NCBI RefSeq assembly: GCF_022867885.1
Contig: NZ_JALIFP010000009.1
Coordinates: 62,001 to 126,000 of the forward strand
Direction: 5' to 3'
Length of the DNA stretch: 64,000 bases
Source: Lederbergia sp. NSJ-179
GTDB taxonomy: Bacteria > Bacillota > Bacilli > Bacillales > Bacillaceae_C
The translations under genes were made by a program, and so were the position numbers. This document shows positions 41,551-50,832 of the stretch, in pieces. Each line of letters starts with the position of its first letter. Position 1 is the first letter of the stretch. The notes beneath the pieces are model-generated. The model was not told the origin of the DNA, did not search any database, and was given only the letters and a program-made list of their open reading frames with translations.

Positions 41551-42468
41551 ATGGGCAGAATTCTCCTATTCATTCCATGGCTCTTAGCTCTTTGTTGGAT
41601 GCTGCTAATGAAACACTATATTTTGGCATTGCTTATCTTAGTGGTTGCGATGTATCAACTATTTTTCACGAAAGAGGATGAACTCCCCGGTTCATGGAAA
41701 GGAATAACAATAATCCTGCAACTTTGCTGGTTTGTGGCAAGTTACTGGACAGATAGCCCCTTGCTTCTTATAGGGATGATAATGCAAACTGTCGCCCTGC
41801 ATATCTATCAAATTTCCTTCCAAGCTGAGCAACGAAAGACAAGGAAAATGGAGAAAAACTATGAGCAACAAACAACGCTTCTAAATGAGTTAAGAAGACA
41901 GCGGCATGATTTAGAAAAACACCTATCCGCTATTTTGCATGCAGATACAAACCGACATGAAACGGATAGCTACAAGCAGGAGATCTCTTCACGTTTTACA
42001 GAACTAGATAAAGTTTTGCATAGTGAATCCAATGTGGTGGCAGGCTGTTTGCATGCCTATTACATGCAAGCAAAGGAAAAAGACGTTTTATTAGACTATC
42101 AACTTCATCAGGCACTCTCTGGATTGCCTTTATCTGAATATGAATTAATCTCCATGATCGGAAATATTTTAGAAAATGCCATTGATGCAGCCGCAGACCT
42201 ACCCAATGGAAAAGTATTATTTACCTGCCGAAAACAGAGCGGAATTTTCATCATCATTTGTCAAAACCACACCCTTCCATTGGATGATCGGATTCTTAAT
42301 CGAATGTATACATCCAAAGCAGAATCAAGCAAAGCTGGAAATCATGAAGGTGTTGGCACTCAAGAGATTAAGCAAATCGTGAAAAGACGTCAGGGAACCC
42401 TTGATTTCTCACTAATCAAGGACCAATTCACTTTAAAAATTAAATTGCCTGATGTTCGAAAGGATTAG
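41551..42468 (+). CDS. natK: Sensor histidine kinase (NatK type)
   Basis: A 305-residue kinase with N-terminal membrane segments (about residues 5-40 and 52-85), a phospho-acceptor H119 in RRQRHDLEKH, and a GHKL ATPase domain with the N-box ENAIDAA. It starts 9 bases after the regulator gene. The pair should control natAB. Confidence 0.85.
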   Translation: MGRILLFIPWLLALCWMLLMKHYILALLILVVAMYQLFFTKEDELPGSWKGITIILQLCWFVASYWTDSPLLLIGMIMQTVALHIYQISFQAEQRKTRKMEKNYEQQTTLLNELRRQRHDLEKHLSAILHADTNRHETDSYKQEISSRFTELDKVLHSESNVVAGCLHAYYMQAKEKDVLLDYQLHQALSGLPLSEYELISMIGNILENAIDAAADLPNGKVLFTCRKQSGIFIIICQNHTLPLDDRILNRMYTSKAESSKAGNHEGVGTQEIKQIVKRRQGTLDFSLIKDQFTLKIKLPDVRKD

Positions 42469-42472
42469 AAAA

Positions 42473-43240
42473 ATGGATGTAAAGGTTTTGAAACCAGCAG
42501 AAGAAAAAAGACTGGTAGATGCCTGCCTTTTAGCCGGAAAAATTTTAATGCAATCTGGTGCGGAAACCTACCGAGTCGAAGATACAATGATGCGAATGGC
42601 CGCGGCTTGCGGCTTCTCCGAAAGCCAGAGCTTTGTGACGCCCACTGGAATTATTTTTTCATTAGAAGGTTCTGATTCCTCACAATTCGTTCGCATTAGT
42701 CAGCGCGGAACCGACCTTGAAAAAATTGCCCGCGTTAATCATATTTCCAGGAAGATGGCAGAAAAAGAACTAGGGTATCAAGAAGCCTTTCAATCCCTTA
42801 AAAAATTGGAAAGAGAAAATCTCTCTTTTCCGATTTGGGTCCAAATTTTTGCCGCGACCATTTCAACAGGGAGCTTTTTAATTATGTTCAAGGGTGTCTG
42901 GGCAGACTATATACCCGCCATGCTTGTTGGCGGATTAGGTTTTTCTGCTATGCTCCTTATTCATAATCAAACAAAGGTGAAATTCTTTGCTGAATTTACA
43001 GCAGCATTTGTCATTGCTTTACTTTCGCTTTTATTTGTCAGGTTCGGCATTGGGCAGCAACTGGACCTTATCGTCATTGCCTCTGTTATGCCCCTTGTCC
43101 CCGGATTGCTGATTACCAATGCGATCCGGGATTTAATGGCTGGACACTTTGTCGCCGGATTATCCAAGGGAGCGGAAGCCTTACTAACAGCCTTTGCAAT
43201 CGGAGCAGGTGTCGCCGTTGTTTATTCCTTATGGCTGTGA
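42473..43240 (+). CDS. Threonine/serine exporter family, large domain (YjjP/ThrE-N)
   Basis: A 255-residue protein. The N-terminal ThrE domain (CLLAGKILMQSGAETYRVED) is followed by about five membrane segments with VMPLVPGLLITNAIRDL. It is one half of a split ThrE exporter; the partner is the gene at 43628. The ATG at 42473 lies 4 bases after the natK stop with GAAAGG upstream, so it may be cotranscribed with natRK. Confidence 0.86.
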   Translation: MDVKVLKPAEEKRLVDACLLAGKILMQSGAETYRVEDTMMRMAAACGFSESQSFVTPTGIIFSLEGSDSSQFVRISQRGTDLEKIARVNHISRKMAEKELGYQEAFQSLKKLERENLSFPIWVQIFAATISTGSFLIMFKGVWADYIPAMLVGGLGFSAMLLIHNQTKVKFFAEFTAAFVIALLSLLFVRFGIGQQLDLIVIASVMPLVPGLLITNAIRDLMAGHFVAGLSKGAEALLTAFAIGAGVAVVYSLWL

Positions 43241-43290
43241 AGGGGATGAAATTCTTGCATGATCGCGGGGGTGCGGAAGTTTTTATTGGG

Positions 43291-43563
43291 GATTGCTGAA
43301 CTTCGAGAGGGGATTGCTGAACTTTGGAGGAGGATTGCTGAACTTCCCAGCAGAATTGCTGAACCTCGGGAGGGGATTGCTGAACTTTCCAGCGGAATTG
43401 CTGAACCTCGGGAGGGGATTGCTGAACCTCGGAAGGGGATTGCTGAACTTTCCAGCGGAATTGCCGAACCTCGGGAGGGAATTGCTGAACCTCGGAAGGG
43501 GATTGCTGAACTTTCCAGCGGAATTGCTGAACTTTTGAGGAAGATTGCTGAACTTCGAATCCA
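43291..43563. repeat. 21-bp minisatellite, 13 units
   Basis: Thirteen consecutive 21-base units start RATTGCTGAAC (one has GCCGAAC) with no insertion or deletion. The second half of the unit alternates between TTTCCAGCGG and CCTCGGGAGG types. Frames on both strands stay open: on plus the repeat reads GIAEL-x-x, in a 105-codon frame from 43259 with a poorly spaced ribosome binding site. Whether it is translated is unclear. Confidence 0.9.
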
Positions 43564-43627
43564 ATTGCCGACGTAAGTCCCGGATTCCTTTACAAATATC
43601 CTAAAAACATAGTTGAGGAGGCACATT

Positions 43628-44083
43628 ATGACCTATTATCTCGCCCACATCGTCCTCAGTCTGATTTCATCGATTGGCTTTGGGATTATTTTTAACGCTC
43701 CCCGGAAAGCTTTGCCCCATTGTGGGCTCGTTGGGATGGGGGGCTGGATGATGTATCTTTGGATGACTGATTCAGGAATTGACATTGTCCAGGCCGCTTT
43801 TTGTGGTGCCTTTGTAGTCGGTTTGATCGGACATATATTAGCTAAATATTATAAAACCCCGATTATTACATTCATCGTTGCCGGCATCATCCCGCTCGTG
43901 CCAGGGGGTACAGCCTATGATGCCATGCGCCATGTGGTAGGCAATGACTACGCCCAGGCTATTCCACTTGCTACCAAGGCATTCGTTGTCGCTAGTGCCA
44001 TTGCCATGGGACTCGTATTTGCGGAAGTGCTTGTGCAATTTTTCTTAAAAATGGGCAAGAAACGGAAGTTAAGAAATAGCTAA
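43628..44083 (+). CDS. Threonine/serine exporter family, small domain (YjjB type)
   Basis: A 151-residue protein with about four membrane segments and the motif AGIIPLVPGGTAYDAMRHV, matching the second half of ThrE. GAGGAGG precedes the ATG at 43628. It is the partner of the gene at 42473, from which it is separated by the minisatellite. Confidence 0.85.
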   Translation: MTYYLAHIVLSLISSIGFGIIFNAPRKALPHCGLVGMGGWMMYLWMTDSGIDIVQAAFCGAFVVGLIGHILAKYYKTPIITFIVAGIIPLVPGGTAYDAMRHVVGNDYAQAIPLATKAFVVASAIAMGLVFAEVLVQFFLKMGKKRKLRNS

Positions 44084-44144
44084 TCTGACTTCCCTTCTTT
44101 TTATTTTGGGCATTCTTAAGCGACAAAACTTTTCAGGAGGAAAA

Positions 44145-44175
44145 GGGCGGTCATTTAAACGATCCGCCCCTATTT
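44145..44175. terminator. Terminator between the ThrE genes and nadA
   Basis: GGGCGG pairs with CCGCCC around a 13-base loop. A T-rich tail follows on plus and AAAA/TTTT on minus, so it can serve both convergent operons. Confidence 0.65.
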
Positions 44176-44182
44176 TAATTAT

Positions 44183-45283
44183 CTATGACAACTCCAACAT
44201 TCTCTCCAACGCCAGCGTGGCGAACGCGGATGTCTTTTCATCGACTCGAATGATATTTCGCTCTTCTCCTTGCTCAATCGAATCCAAACACCAGGCAAGA
44301 TGTGGTAAATCAATCCGGTTCATCGTGAGACATGGACACATATGTGGATTCAGGGAGATGATCTGCTTATCTGGATGCTGTCTGATAATCCGTTTGACAA
44401 GATTCATTTCTGTACCGATCGCCCATGAAGAACCTGGTTCCGCCTTTTCAATCGCTTGGATTATAAAATTCGTTGAACCCGCTAGATCGGCAAGCTCCAC
44501 CACTTCCCGGCTACACTCTGGGTGGACAATAATCTTCATTTCTGGATACTCTTGGCGCACCTGGTTCACATTCGCCACGGTGAAATTCTCATGCACCGAG
44601 CAATGCCCTTTCCATAGAATCACCTTTACCGTCTCAATCGGTCCCTCAAAGACTAATTCATTCTTGATCGGATCCCAAATCGCCATTTCATCCAAACGAA
44701 CGCCCAAGTTATAAGCGGTATTCCGCCCCAAGTGCTGGTCAGGCAAAAAGAGGATTCGTTCTTTTTGTCCGAACGCCCACTGAACCATGTTTTCGGCATT
44801 AGACGAGGTGACCGTCGCTCCACCGTTTGCCCCAACAAATGCCTTAATGGCGGCTGTCGAATTGACATATGTCAAAGGAAGGATCGTATCCCCAAACAGT
44901 TCCTGCAGCTTCTCCCATGCCCGTTCTGTTTGATGGATATCGGCCATATCCGCCATGGAACAACCTGCCCGCATATCCGGCAAAAAGACCTTCTGCTGCT
45001 CGGTTGTTAAAATATCAGCCGTTTCCGCCATAAAGTGGACACCACAAAATACAATATATTCCGCTTCACGATTATCCTGTGATAATTGTGCGAGCTTTAG
45101 CGAATCCCCGGTCGCATCCGCAAACTGAAACACTTCATCCTTTTGGTAATGGTGGCAGGGGATAAACAGTTTCTCCCCCAATTTTCCTTTCACTTTCCGT
45201 ACCCGCTCTTCCAATTCCATCGTGGACATTTCTCGATACTTTTCAGGAAGTGCATTTTTTTGCAAGCTTTGTAGTAGACTCAT
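44183..45283 (-). CDS. nadA: Quinolinate synthase
   Basis: A 366-residue 4Fe-4S enzyme that joins iminoaspartate and dihydroxyacetone phosphate. Cluster cysteines correspond to C108 (RAGCSMAD), C228 (KGHCSVH) and C318 (CPCLTMN), matching the three essential cysteines of B. subtilis NadA. It lies 20 bases behind nadC and is the last gene of nadBCA. Confidence 0.95.
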   Translation of the reverse strand: MSLLQSLQKNALPEKYREMSTMELEERVRKVKGKLGEKLFIPCHHYQKDEVFQFADATGDSLKLAQLSQDNREAEYIVFCGVHFMAETADILTTEQQKVFLPDMRAGCSMADMADIHQTERAWEKLQELFGDTILPLTYVNSTAAIKAFVGANGGATVTSSNAENMVQWAFGQKERILFLPDQHLGRNTAYNLGVRLDEMAIWDPIKNELVFEGPIETVKVILWKGHCSVHENFTVANVNQVRQEYPEMKIIVHPECSREVVELADLAGSTNFIIQAIEKAEPGSSWAIGTEMNLVKRIIRQHPDKQIISLNPHMCPCLTMNRIDLPHLAWCLDSIEQGEERNIIRVDEKTSAFATLALERMLELS

Positions 45284-45303
45284 CCTTCATCCAGCTCCTC
45301 TTT

Positions 45304-46137
45304 TTATTCCAATGTCACTTTCGCACTAATATCCAATGCCGAAACAGAATGGGTGAGAAATCCTAATGAAATATAATCAACCCCGGTCTCTCCGTAAGAG
45401 GCTAAATCTGTAAGCGTAATTCCTCCAGATGCTTCAGTCACAATATTTTCCGGCACTTCTTCCAACCATGCTTTGATTTCCTCGGGGGTCCGATTATCGA
45501 ACATAATCACATCGGCTTTCGCTTCAATCGCTTCCCTCATCTGTGCTTTTGTCTCAACTTCAACTTCCACTTTTACCATATGACCCACATTTCTCCTTGC
45601 CGCTCCCACTGCCTTCGTAATCGAACCGGCAAACGCAATATGATTATCTTTTAACATCACCGCATCATATAAACCGATTCGATGATTGACTCCGCCTCCA
45701 CACCGAACCGCATATTTCTCTAACATCCTTAAACCTGGTGTCGTCTTTCTTGTATCACAAATTTTAGTATGATCACTATTTAACAAAGATACGGCTTCCC
45801 TTGTTTTCGTCGCAATTCCACTCATTCGTTGGATTAAGTTCAAAATTACTCTTTCGCCCTGTAAAAGATCGGCGACCGTCCCACTAATTACAGCTAACGA
45901 TTGCCCTTTTTCCACCCATTCACCATCCTGGATCTTCATCTCAATTTCAAGCCTTTCCACAAGCAAGGAAAATCCCGTGCGAATGACCTCTTCCCCGCAA
46001 AAAACACCATCTGCCTTTGCGATCAATGCAAGCCTTCCCATTTGATCACCATTAAAAATACTACTGGAGACATCTCGTTCTCCTATATCTTCGATAAAAA
46101 ATTGTTCAAGTAATTGTCGCAACTTTAATTTGTTCAT
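45304..46137 (-). CDS. nadC: Nicotinate-nucleotide pyrophosphorylase (carboxylating)
   Basis: A 277-residue quinolinate phosphoribosyltransferase. DTRKTTPGLRMLEKYAV and GGGVNHRIGLYDAVMLKDNH are family signatures (each shown in part or whole). I chose the ATG at 46137; the gene still overlaps the end of nadB by 32 bases. Confidence 0.94.
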   Translation of the reverse strand: MNKLKLRQLLEQFFIEDIGERDVSSSIFNGDQMGRLALIAKADGVFCGEEVIRTGFSLLVERLEIEMKIQDGEWVEKGQSLAVISGTVADLLQGERVILNLIQRMSGIATKTREAVSLLNSDHTKICDTRKTTPGLRMLEKYAVRCGGGVNHRIGLYDAVMLKDNHIAFAGSITKAVGAARRNVGHMVKVEVEVETKAQMREAIEAKADVIMFDNRTPEEIKAWLEEVPENIVTEASGGITLTDLASYGETGVDYISLGFLTHSVSALDISAKVTLE

Positions 46138-47686
46138 CCACTTTCCCCTTTTCCTTCTTTCGGCAATGAATAATTTGTTTCTGTTGCCATCCGTGATTTT
46201 TTTCACATGGAAAATCCTGACGATAATGGCCCCCGCGGCTTTCTCTCCTTTGCAAGGCAGCCTTAGCGATCAATGAGGCTGTGATCAGCATAAACATACG
46301 GGTGAGGGTATCCTTTTGCATATGGTCCAAATTTCCATCCCCCACCTGTTCTCCTCCAAATCGCTCTAACCAATTTATTAAGCTCATTAATCCAGCTCGT
46401 GTCCGAACAATCCCAGCATGATCCATCATCGCTTTCTTTAATTCTTGAAGATCCGGTAAATCCTTAATGGAACGATTTTCTGATGGTTCCCTCCATACAG
46501 GAAGCTTGTGGCTTTTTGAAAAAGATTGTGTGTTCAACCATCTGGCTAGGTTCTCTCCCATAAACAAGCCTTCCAATAATGAATTGCTGGCCAAACGATT
46601 GGCTCCATGAATCCCCGTACAGGCGACCTCTCCTAAAGCATACAAACTTTGAATACTGCTTCTCCCGACAAGATCTGTTTGAATACCTCCCATTAAAAAG
46701 TGACTTCCCGGAACAACAGGGATTCTTTTCTCTTTTAAATCAATCCCGTTTTTCCTACAAAGGTCTGAAATCGTTGGAAAACGGCTTGAAAAATCTTTTA
46801 CTGGAGAGATATCGAGATAAATTTGCTCTCCATGCGAAAGATATTCATAGATGGTTTGCGAAACAATATGTCTTGGTGCTAGGTCAGCTAAAGGATGTAC
46901 GTCTTTCATAATCGCTTTCCCGTCCTCTGTTATCAAGCGACCTCCTTCTCCCCGAACTGCTTCAGATACAAGGCCACAGGTTTTTCCACCTGCATAAAGA
47001 AGTGTAGGATGAAATTGTATAAATTCCATATCCGCAATTTCAGCACCAGCAAGATACGCAAGCGCAATGCCATCCCCTGTTACAGTTTCGGCATTCGATG
47101 TGTAACGATATAGCTGTCCACAGCCTCCCGTTGCAAGAACGACATGATGGGCTAAAAAATAGTCTATTTGATTGTCTTCATTCTTCGCTTTTACTCCAAT
47201 GCACGTATTGTTCTCTACTAAAATCTCATAAACAAAACTATTTTCAATGACTTCTACATTTTTTGGTCGCTGAGAAATCAGGAAATCCATTATCGTTTTT
47301 CCTGTCGCATCGCCTCCACCATGGACAATCCTATTCTCACTATGGGCTCCTTCCATTCCGAGAAGAAGTTTCCCCTGTGCATCTTTATCAAATGGGCATC
47401 CTTGCTGCACTAAAGTTTTGATTACGGAAGGAGCTGTAGCAGTTAACTTTCTTACGGCATCAGGATTATTATGGTATCTACCTGCTGCAAGCGTATCGTG
47501 AAAATGTTTTTCCGAATCATCTTGCTCACCTAAAGCAGCGGCAATCCCACCCTGAGCTAGATAAGAATTGGATTCCTTCATATGCGACTTTGTGATAATC
47601 ATCACATTGATATCAGAACGAAGTTTGCGGGCTAATTGAAATGCCGCTACACCACTTCCTATAATCAATACATCCGTCTGCCTCAT
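46106..47686 (-). CDS. nadB: L-aspartate oxidase
   Basis: A 526-residue FAD enzyme that makes iminoaspartate, the first step of NAD synthesis. The FAD motif GSGVAAFQLARKL is at the N-terminus and the succinate-dehydrogenase-like RESRGGHYRQDFP near the C-terminus. GGAGGGAATT precedes the ATG. First gene of nadBCA, divergent from the nifS-type gene. Confidence 0.95.
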   Translation of the reverse strand: MRQTDVLIIGSGVAAFQLARKLRSDINVMIITKSHMKESNSYLAQGGIAAALGEQDDSEKHFHDTLAAGRYHNNPDAVRKLTATAPSVIKTLVQQGCPFDKDAQGKLLLGMEGAHSENRIVHGGGDATGKTIMDFLISQRPKNVEVIENSFVYEILVENNTCIGVKAKNEDNQIDYFLAHHVVLATGGCGQLYRYTSNAETVTGDGIALAYLAGAEIADMEFIQFHPTLLYAGGKTCGLVSEAVRGEGGRLITEDGKAIMKDVHPLADLAPRHIVSQTIYEYLSHGEQIYLDISPVKDFSSRFPTISDLCRKNGIDLKEKRIPVVPGSHFLMGGIQTDLVGRSSIQSLYALGEVACTGIHGANRLASNSLLEGLFMGENLARWLNTQSFSKSHKLPVWREPSENRSIKDLPDLQELKKAMMDHAGIVRTRAGLMSLINWLERFGGEQVGDGNLDHMQKDTLTRMFMLITASLIAKAALQRRESRGGHYRQDFPCEKNHGWQQKQIIHCRKKEKGKVDEQIKVATIT

Positions 47687-47725
47687 AATTCCCTCCTTTA
47701 TTCAAAACGACTTTGTCAAATGAAT

Positions 47726-47772
47726 AGACACAAATATTTAACATATGTCTTGACACCTATATTTACACATAA
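47726..47772. promoter_or_regulatory. Likely NadR (NiaR/YrxA) control region between nadB and nifS
   Basis: AGACA and TGTCT (47726-47750) are inverted around a 15-base gap, followed by TTGACAC (47750-47756) and TTTACAC. In B. subtilis NadR represses this same divergent pair through TGACAC-like repeats. No nadR gene lies in the window. Confidence 0.5.
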
Positions 47773-47814
47773 TTAAACTGATGACAAGAGTTTTTTTGGA
47801 AAAAGGGGGAAATC

Positions 47815-48939
47815 ACGATCAAATATTTTGATTATGCAGCTACCAGTCCTCTAGATAAGGAAGCTGCTCAACTATACATGCAAACAGCTACCGAATTCTT
47901 TGGAAATACAAGTAGTCTTCACGATATAGGCAGTCAAGCGAATCAACTAGTAGAAACATGTCGGACAGAATTTGCGCAAATGCTTGGTGTCCAAGAAGAA
48001 GGAGTTTATTTTACAAGTGGTGGATCAGAAGGAAACTTTTTAGCGATTCAAGCCTTGCTTTCATCTCCCTTAAAAAAAGGAAAACATATCCTCACAAGTG
48101 TGGCTGAGCATAGTTCGGTTCATAGTACCCTTGAAAAATGTAAGCAAAATGGATACGAAGTGATGGCCCTGGCCTACGATCAGGAAGGACATATTGATCT
48201 CGAGAGATTGGAAAAGGAAATTTGCGCTGAGACGGTCTTGATTACCATCCAGCATGGGAACTCTGAAATCGGCACCATCCAACCGATCGAGGAAATAAGC
48301 AAGCTTTGCCGTAAACATAACATTTTATTGCATAGTGATTGTGTGCAAACATTTGGTAAAGTGGACATTCAAGGGCTAGCTCAAAGCGTTGATAGCCTTA
48401 CGATTTCAGGTCATAAATTTTATGGCCCAAAGGGAAGCGGGGTTGTGTATCTAAATCCCCGTCTGCATTGGCATCCCTTTTTTCCAAACACAACACATGA
48501 AAAAGGATTCCGGCCTGGCACCGTGAATGTACCTGCGATCGCCGCGATGACCTTGTCTGCACAAAAATCCATACGAGCACTCGAAGCACAACAGCATCAT
48601 TTAATGAAACTTCGTGATACCTTTTTACACTCAATCCGAGACAATAGCCAACTAACGATCTATCCTTCCGATCTACCCTCAATCATCGGACTAAGGTTAA
48701 AGGGAGTCGAAGGACAGCTTGTGATGCTGGAATGCAATCGTAAGGGATATGCTATTTCAACGGGAAGTGCCTGCCAAATAGGCAGTCAGGCTCCTGCCAA
48801 AACGATGACGGCATTAGGCGTAACGGGCAAGGCAGCAAAAGAATTTATTCGTATCTCATTTGGAAAAAGTACGCAGGAAGAAGAGGTGCAGGCATTAGGG
48901 GAAACACTAATCAACATCTTATCAGAGCATGAAGGATGA
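47815..48939 (+). CDS. nifS: NifS-type cysteine desulfurase of the NAD locus, non-standard start
   Basis: A 374-residue class V aminotransferase fold. PLP lysine is K201 (SGHKFYGPKGSG) and the catalytic cysteine C321 (STGSACQIGSQ). In B. subtilis the equivalent gene supplies sulfur for the NadA cluster. Homology runs upstream of the first ATG (47878) through KYFDYAATSPLDKEAA, which includes conserved active-site residues. Back to the in-frame stop at 47782 there is no ATG, GTG, TTG or CTG. The codon where family Met should be is ACG (47815-47817), 5 bases after AAGGGGG; ATC codons flank it. The start is therefore non-standard, or the gene has been damaged, or there is a base error. Confidence 0.8.
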   Translation, partial: TIKYFDYAATSPLDKEAAQLYMQTATEFFGNTSSLHDIGSQANQLVETCRTEFAQMLGVQEEGVYFTSGGSEGNFLAIQALLSSPLKKGKHILTSVAEHSSVHSTLEKCKQNGYEVMALAYDQEGHIDLERLEKEICAETVLITIQHGNSEIGTIQPIEEISKLCRKHNILLHSDCVQTFGKVDIQGLAQSVDSLTISGHKFYGPKGSGVVYLNPRLHWHPFFPNTTHEKGFRPGTVNVPAIAAMTLSAQKSIRALEAQQHHLMKLRDTFLHSIRDNSQLTIYPSDLPSIIGLRLKGVEGQLVMLECNRKGYAISTGSACQIGSQAPAKTMTALGVTGKAAKEFIRISFGKSTQEEEVQALGETLINILSEHEG

Positions 48940-48974
48940 AGAGGGGCTTCTCGAGAAGGAAATAGAGGAAAAAC

Positions 48975-49007
48975 AAAACAGCTTGACCCTCATAGCCAAG
49001 CTGTTTT
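48975..49007. terminator. Bidirectional terminator after nifS
   Basis: AAAACAGCTTG and CAAGCTGTTTT form an 11-bp stem with an 11-base loop. It serves nifS and the convergent small membrane protein gene. Confidence 0.85.
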
Positions 49008-49018
49008 AATCCTTCGTT

Positions 49019-49231
49019 TCACTGAGAATTCTTCGGCTTTTTTCCTGCCTGTGGATTCTCAAGCTTCCCTTTCAAATTGGCTTGATAATTCCAATAATTA
49101 ATCGCTAATCCAGCTAATAATCCAACAATGATCACTGCATAGCCAACATTTGTCCGCGTGCTTAACCCATACCATAAAACACCAATGTATAAAAACACAA
49201 CCAAAATGCGGATGGTAAAGTATTTTTTCAT
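49019..49231 (-). CDS. Small membrane protein, unknown function
   Basis: A 70-residue protein with two predicted membrane segments (about 7-24 and 29-46) and a basic, hydrophilic tail (KLENPQAGKKPKNSQ). GAGGGG lies upstream of the ATG. I do not recognise a family. The 293 bases upstream hold nothing I can name. Confidence 0.65.
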   Translation of the reverse strand: MKKYFTIRILVVFLYIGVLWYGLSTRTNVGYAVIIVGLLAGLAINYWNYQANLKGKLENPQAGKKPKNSQ

Positions 49232-49524
49232 CTATTTGAATGTCCCCTCTCGTTATGTACCTTTATTATAACAAAAAGGGGCTTAATGCATAGAGTTCAC
49301 TGTCAGTTTCTACTTACTAAAACATTTTCATTTGAATAAAGCAAACTTAGAAATGATTCATTTTCAGCATTTTGGTCAATTATGTTTCCTTTGGGAGGAC
49401 CTTTTTTTATGGCTATGAAACTCATATGCTAAAGAAACCACGTTATTTATCCAAGACATCAATATCAGGTACATTCCTTGTGTGGGACAATAAAATTATT
49501 ACCCTATTTCCCCTAACTTATGTT

Positions 49525-50715
49525 TTATTGCAGATTTCCTTGCCTATTTGAAAGGTAAATAGAGAGAAAAAAAGAAAATAAACCAACCAAGGTAATAACC
49601 CCTGCGAACCAACTTAGTGAGGTATAGGAATAATGATTGCTAATGATTAATCCTCCCATTGCTGATCCTAAGGCAATACCTAATTGCATGAAAGATGTAT
49701 TCACCGCAATAATCATATCCGCTAATTTTGGAGCCAAAGATCTAAGATATGTTTGATTCGCGGGAGTCGCCGCCCAGCCAGAAGCACTCCATACCATCAT
49801 GATCAGAAATAAAAAAATAGGATGTCCCCCAACCAGCGGAAGTAAAAAGAATGTAAGTACCCTACTACCTATCGTCACAAATAACGTCTTCTTGACACCC
49901 CACTTATCTACGCTGTAACCACCTATATAACTTCCTAGAATACCAAATATGCCTAAAACAAAGAACGCGATTGTAATTTTTTCCATATTAAAACCAGCCA
50001 GATGATGCAAGAAGGGTGTGAAATACGTATACAGAGAAAATTGGCCAATAAATACGAACGCACTCACCAATTGACCCATAACCATTGCGGGTTTTCGTAA
50101 GATAGAGAACTGTGTTTTTAGCGGTACTGGAGCCTCTCCTTTTACTTTTTGAGTAAATAGCCAAATTCCTAACATAGGAAGAAGCGTAACAAGCGCCACA
50201 AAAGTGAATGTCATTCTCCATCCAAATGCTTCTCCTACCACTGTTCCTAAAGGTACCCCTAAAACCAATGAAGAGCTAAATCCCATAACCGTTGTCCCGA
50301 TTGCTTTCCCTGCCTTTTCGGGAGGGACTAGTTTGGCAGCAAATGCAATGGAAGATACGCTAAATATCCCGGCACTAATGGCAGCAATAATTCTTGAGAT
50401 CATAAGAAAGATATAATTTGGACTAATGGCTGCAAGGACGTTACTGAGGATAAAAACGAATAACGAGAGTAATAACAGCTTTTTCCTCTCTATGCGGGAG
50501 GTTAACGTAATAAGAATAGGTGTACCTATTGCATAAATAACAGCATAAATGGTCACGAGCTGTCCCGTAGTTGCGACCGAAACTCCGAGGTCAGTGGATA
50601 TCAGTTTCAACACTCCAGCAAAAACTAATTCAACTGTCCCTACAACAAACATTCCTATAGCGAGCATCAAAATGCCCAGATTCGTTTTAGAATTAATCCT
50701 TTTATTGGTCTCCAC
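49525..50715 (-). CDS. MFS efflux transporter (DHA1 type)
   Basis: A 396-residue transporter with 12 membrane segments, with ERKKLLLLSLFVF after segment 2 and FMGFSSSLVLGVPLG-like motif C in segment 5 (VMGFSSSLVLGVPLGTVVG). It is related to the pbuE-type gene at 57.5 kb. The GTG at 50715 with AGGAGAGG upstream is the start; the frame runs back to 50808 over the operators. A TetR gene precedes it on the same strand. The substrate is unknown. Confidence 0.85.
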   Translation of the reverse strand: METNKRINSKTNLGILMLAIGMFVVGTVELVFAGVLKLISTDLGVSVATTGQLVTIYAVIYAIGTPILITLTSRIERKKLLLLSLFVFILSNVLAAISPNYIFLMISRIIAAISAGIFSVSSIAFAAKLVPPEKAGKAIGTTVMGFSSSLVLGVPLGTVVGEAFGWRMTFTFVALVTLLPMLGIWLFTQKVKGEAPVPLKTQFSILRKPAMVMGQLVSAFVFIGQFSLYTYFTPFLHHLAGFNMEKITIAFFVLGIFGILGSYIGGYSVDKWGVKKTLFVTIGSRVLTFFLLPLVGGHPIFLFLIMMVWSASGWAATPANQTYLRSLAPKLADMIIAVNTSFMQLGIALGSAMGGLIISNHYSYTSLSWFAGVITLVGLFSFFLSIYLSNRQGNLQ

Positions 50716-50732
50716 AATACCTCTCCTTTTTT

Positions 50733-50797
50733 GACCATTCGGTCTAATATAATCGTAAAAAAATTCAGTAAAAACAGCTATTGTAGACTGATCAGTC
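50733..50797 (-). promoter_or_regulatory. TetR-type operators and promoter of the MFS gene
   Basis: Two palindromes, GACCATTCGGTC (50733-50744) and the perfect GACTGATCAGTC (50786-50797), flank a TATATT -10 box (50746-50751 on minus). They lie between tetR and the pump, so the pump probably has its own repressed promoter. A GACCATTC half-site also occurs upstream of tetR (about 51460). Confidence 0.65.
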
Positions 50798-50832
50798 CAA
50801 AAAATCATAAAAAGAAAAGGGGCAGCAATAGG

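Noticed and set aside
43222-43626. A 134-codon minus-strand frame reading SAIPSRG-type repeats across the minisatellite
   Set aside because: It is open only because the 21-bp repeat has no stop in this frame; it overlaps two real genes at its ends and has no ribosome binding site.
44106-44714. A 202-codon plus-strand frame
   Set aside because: It is antisense to nadA and shows no domain.
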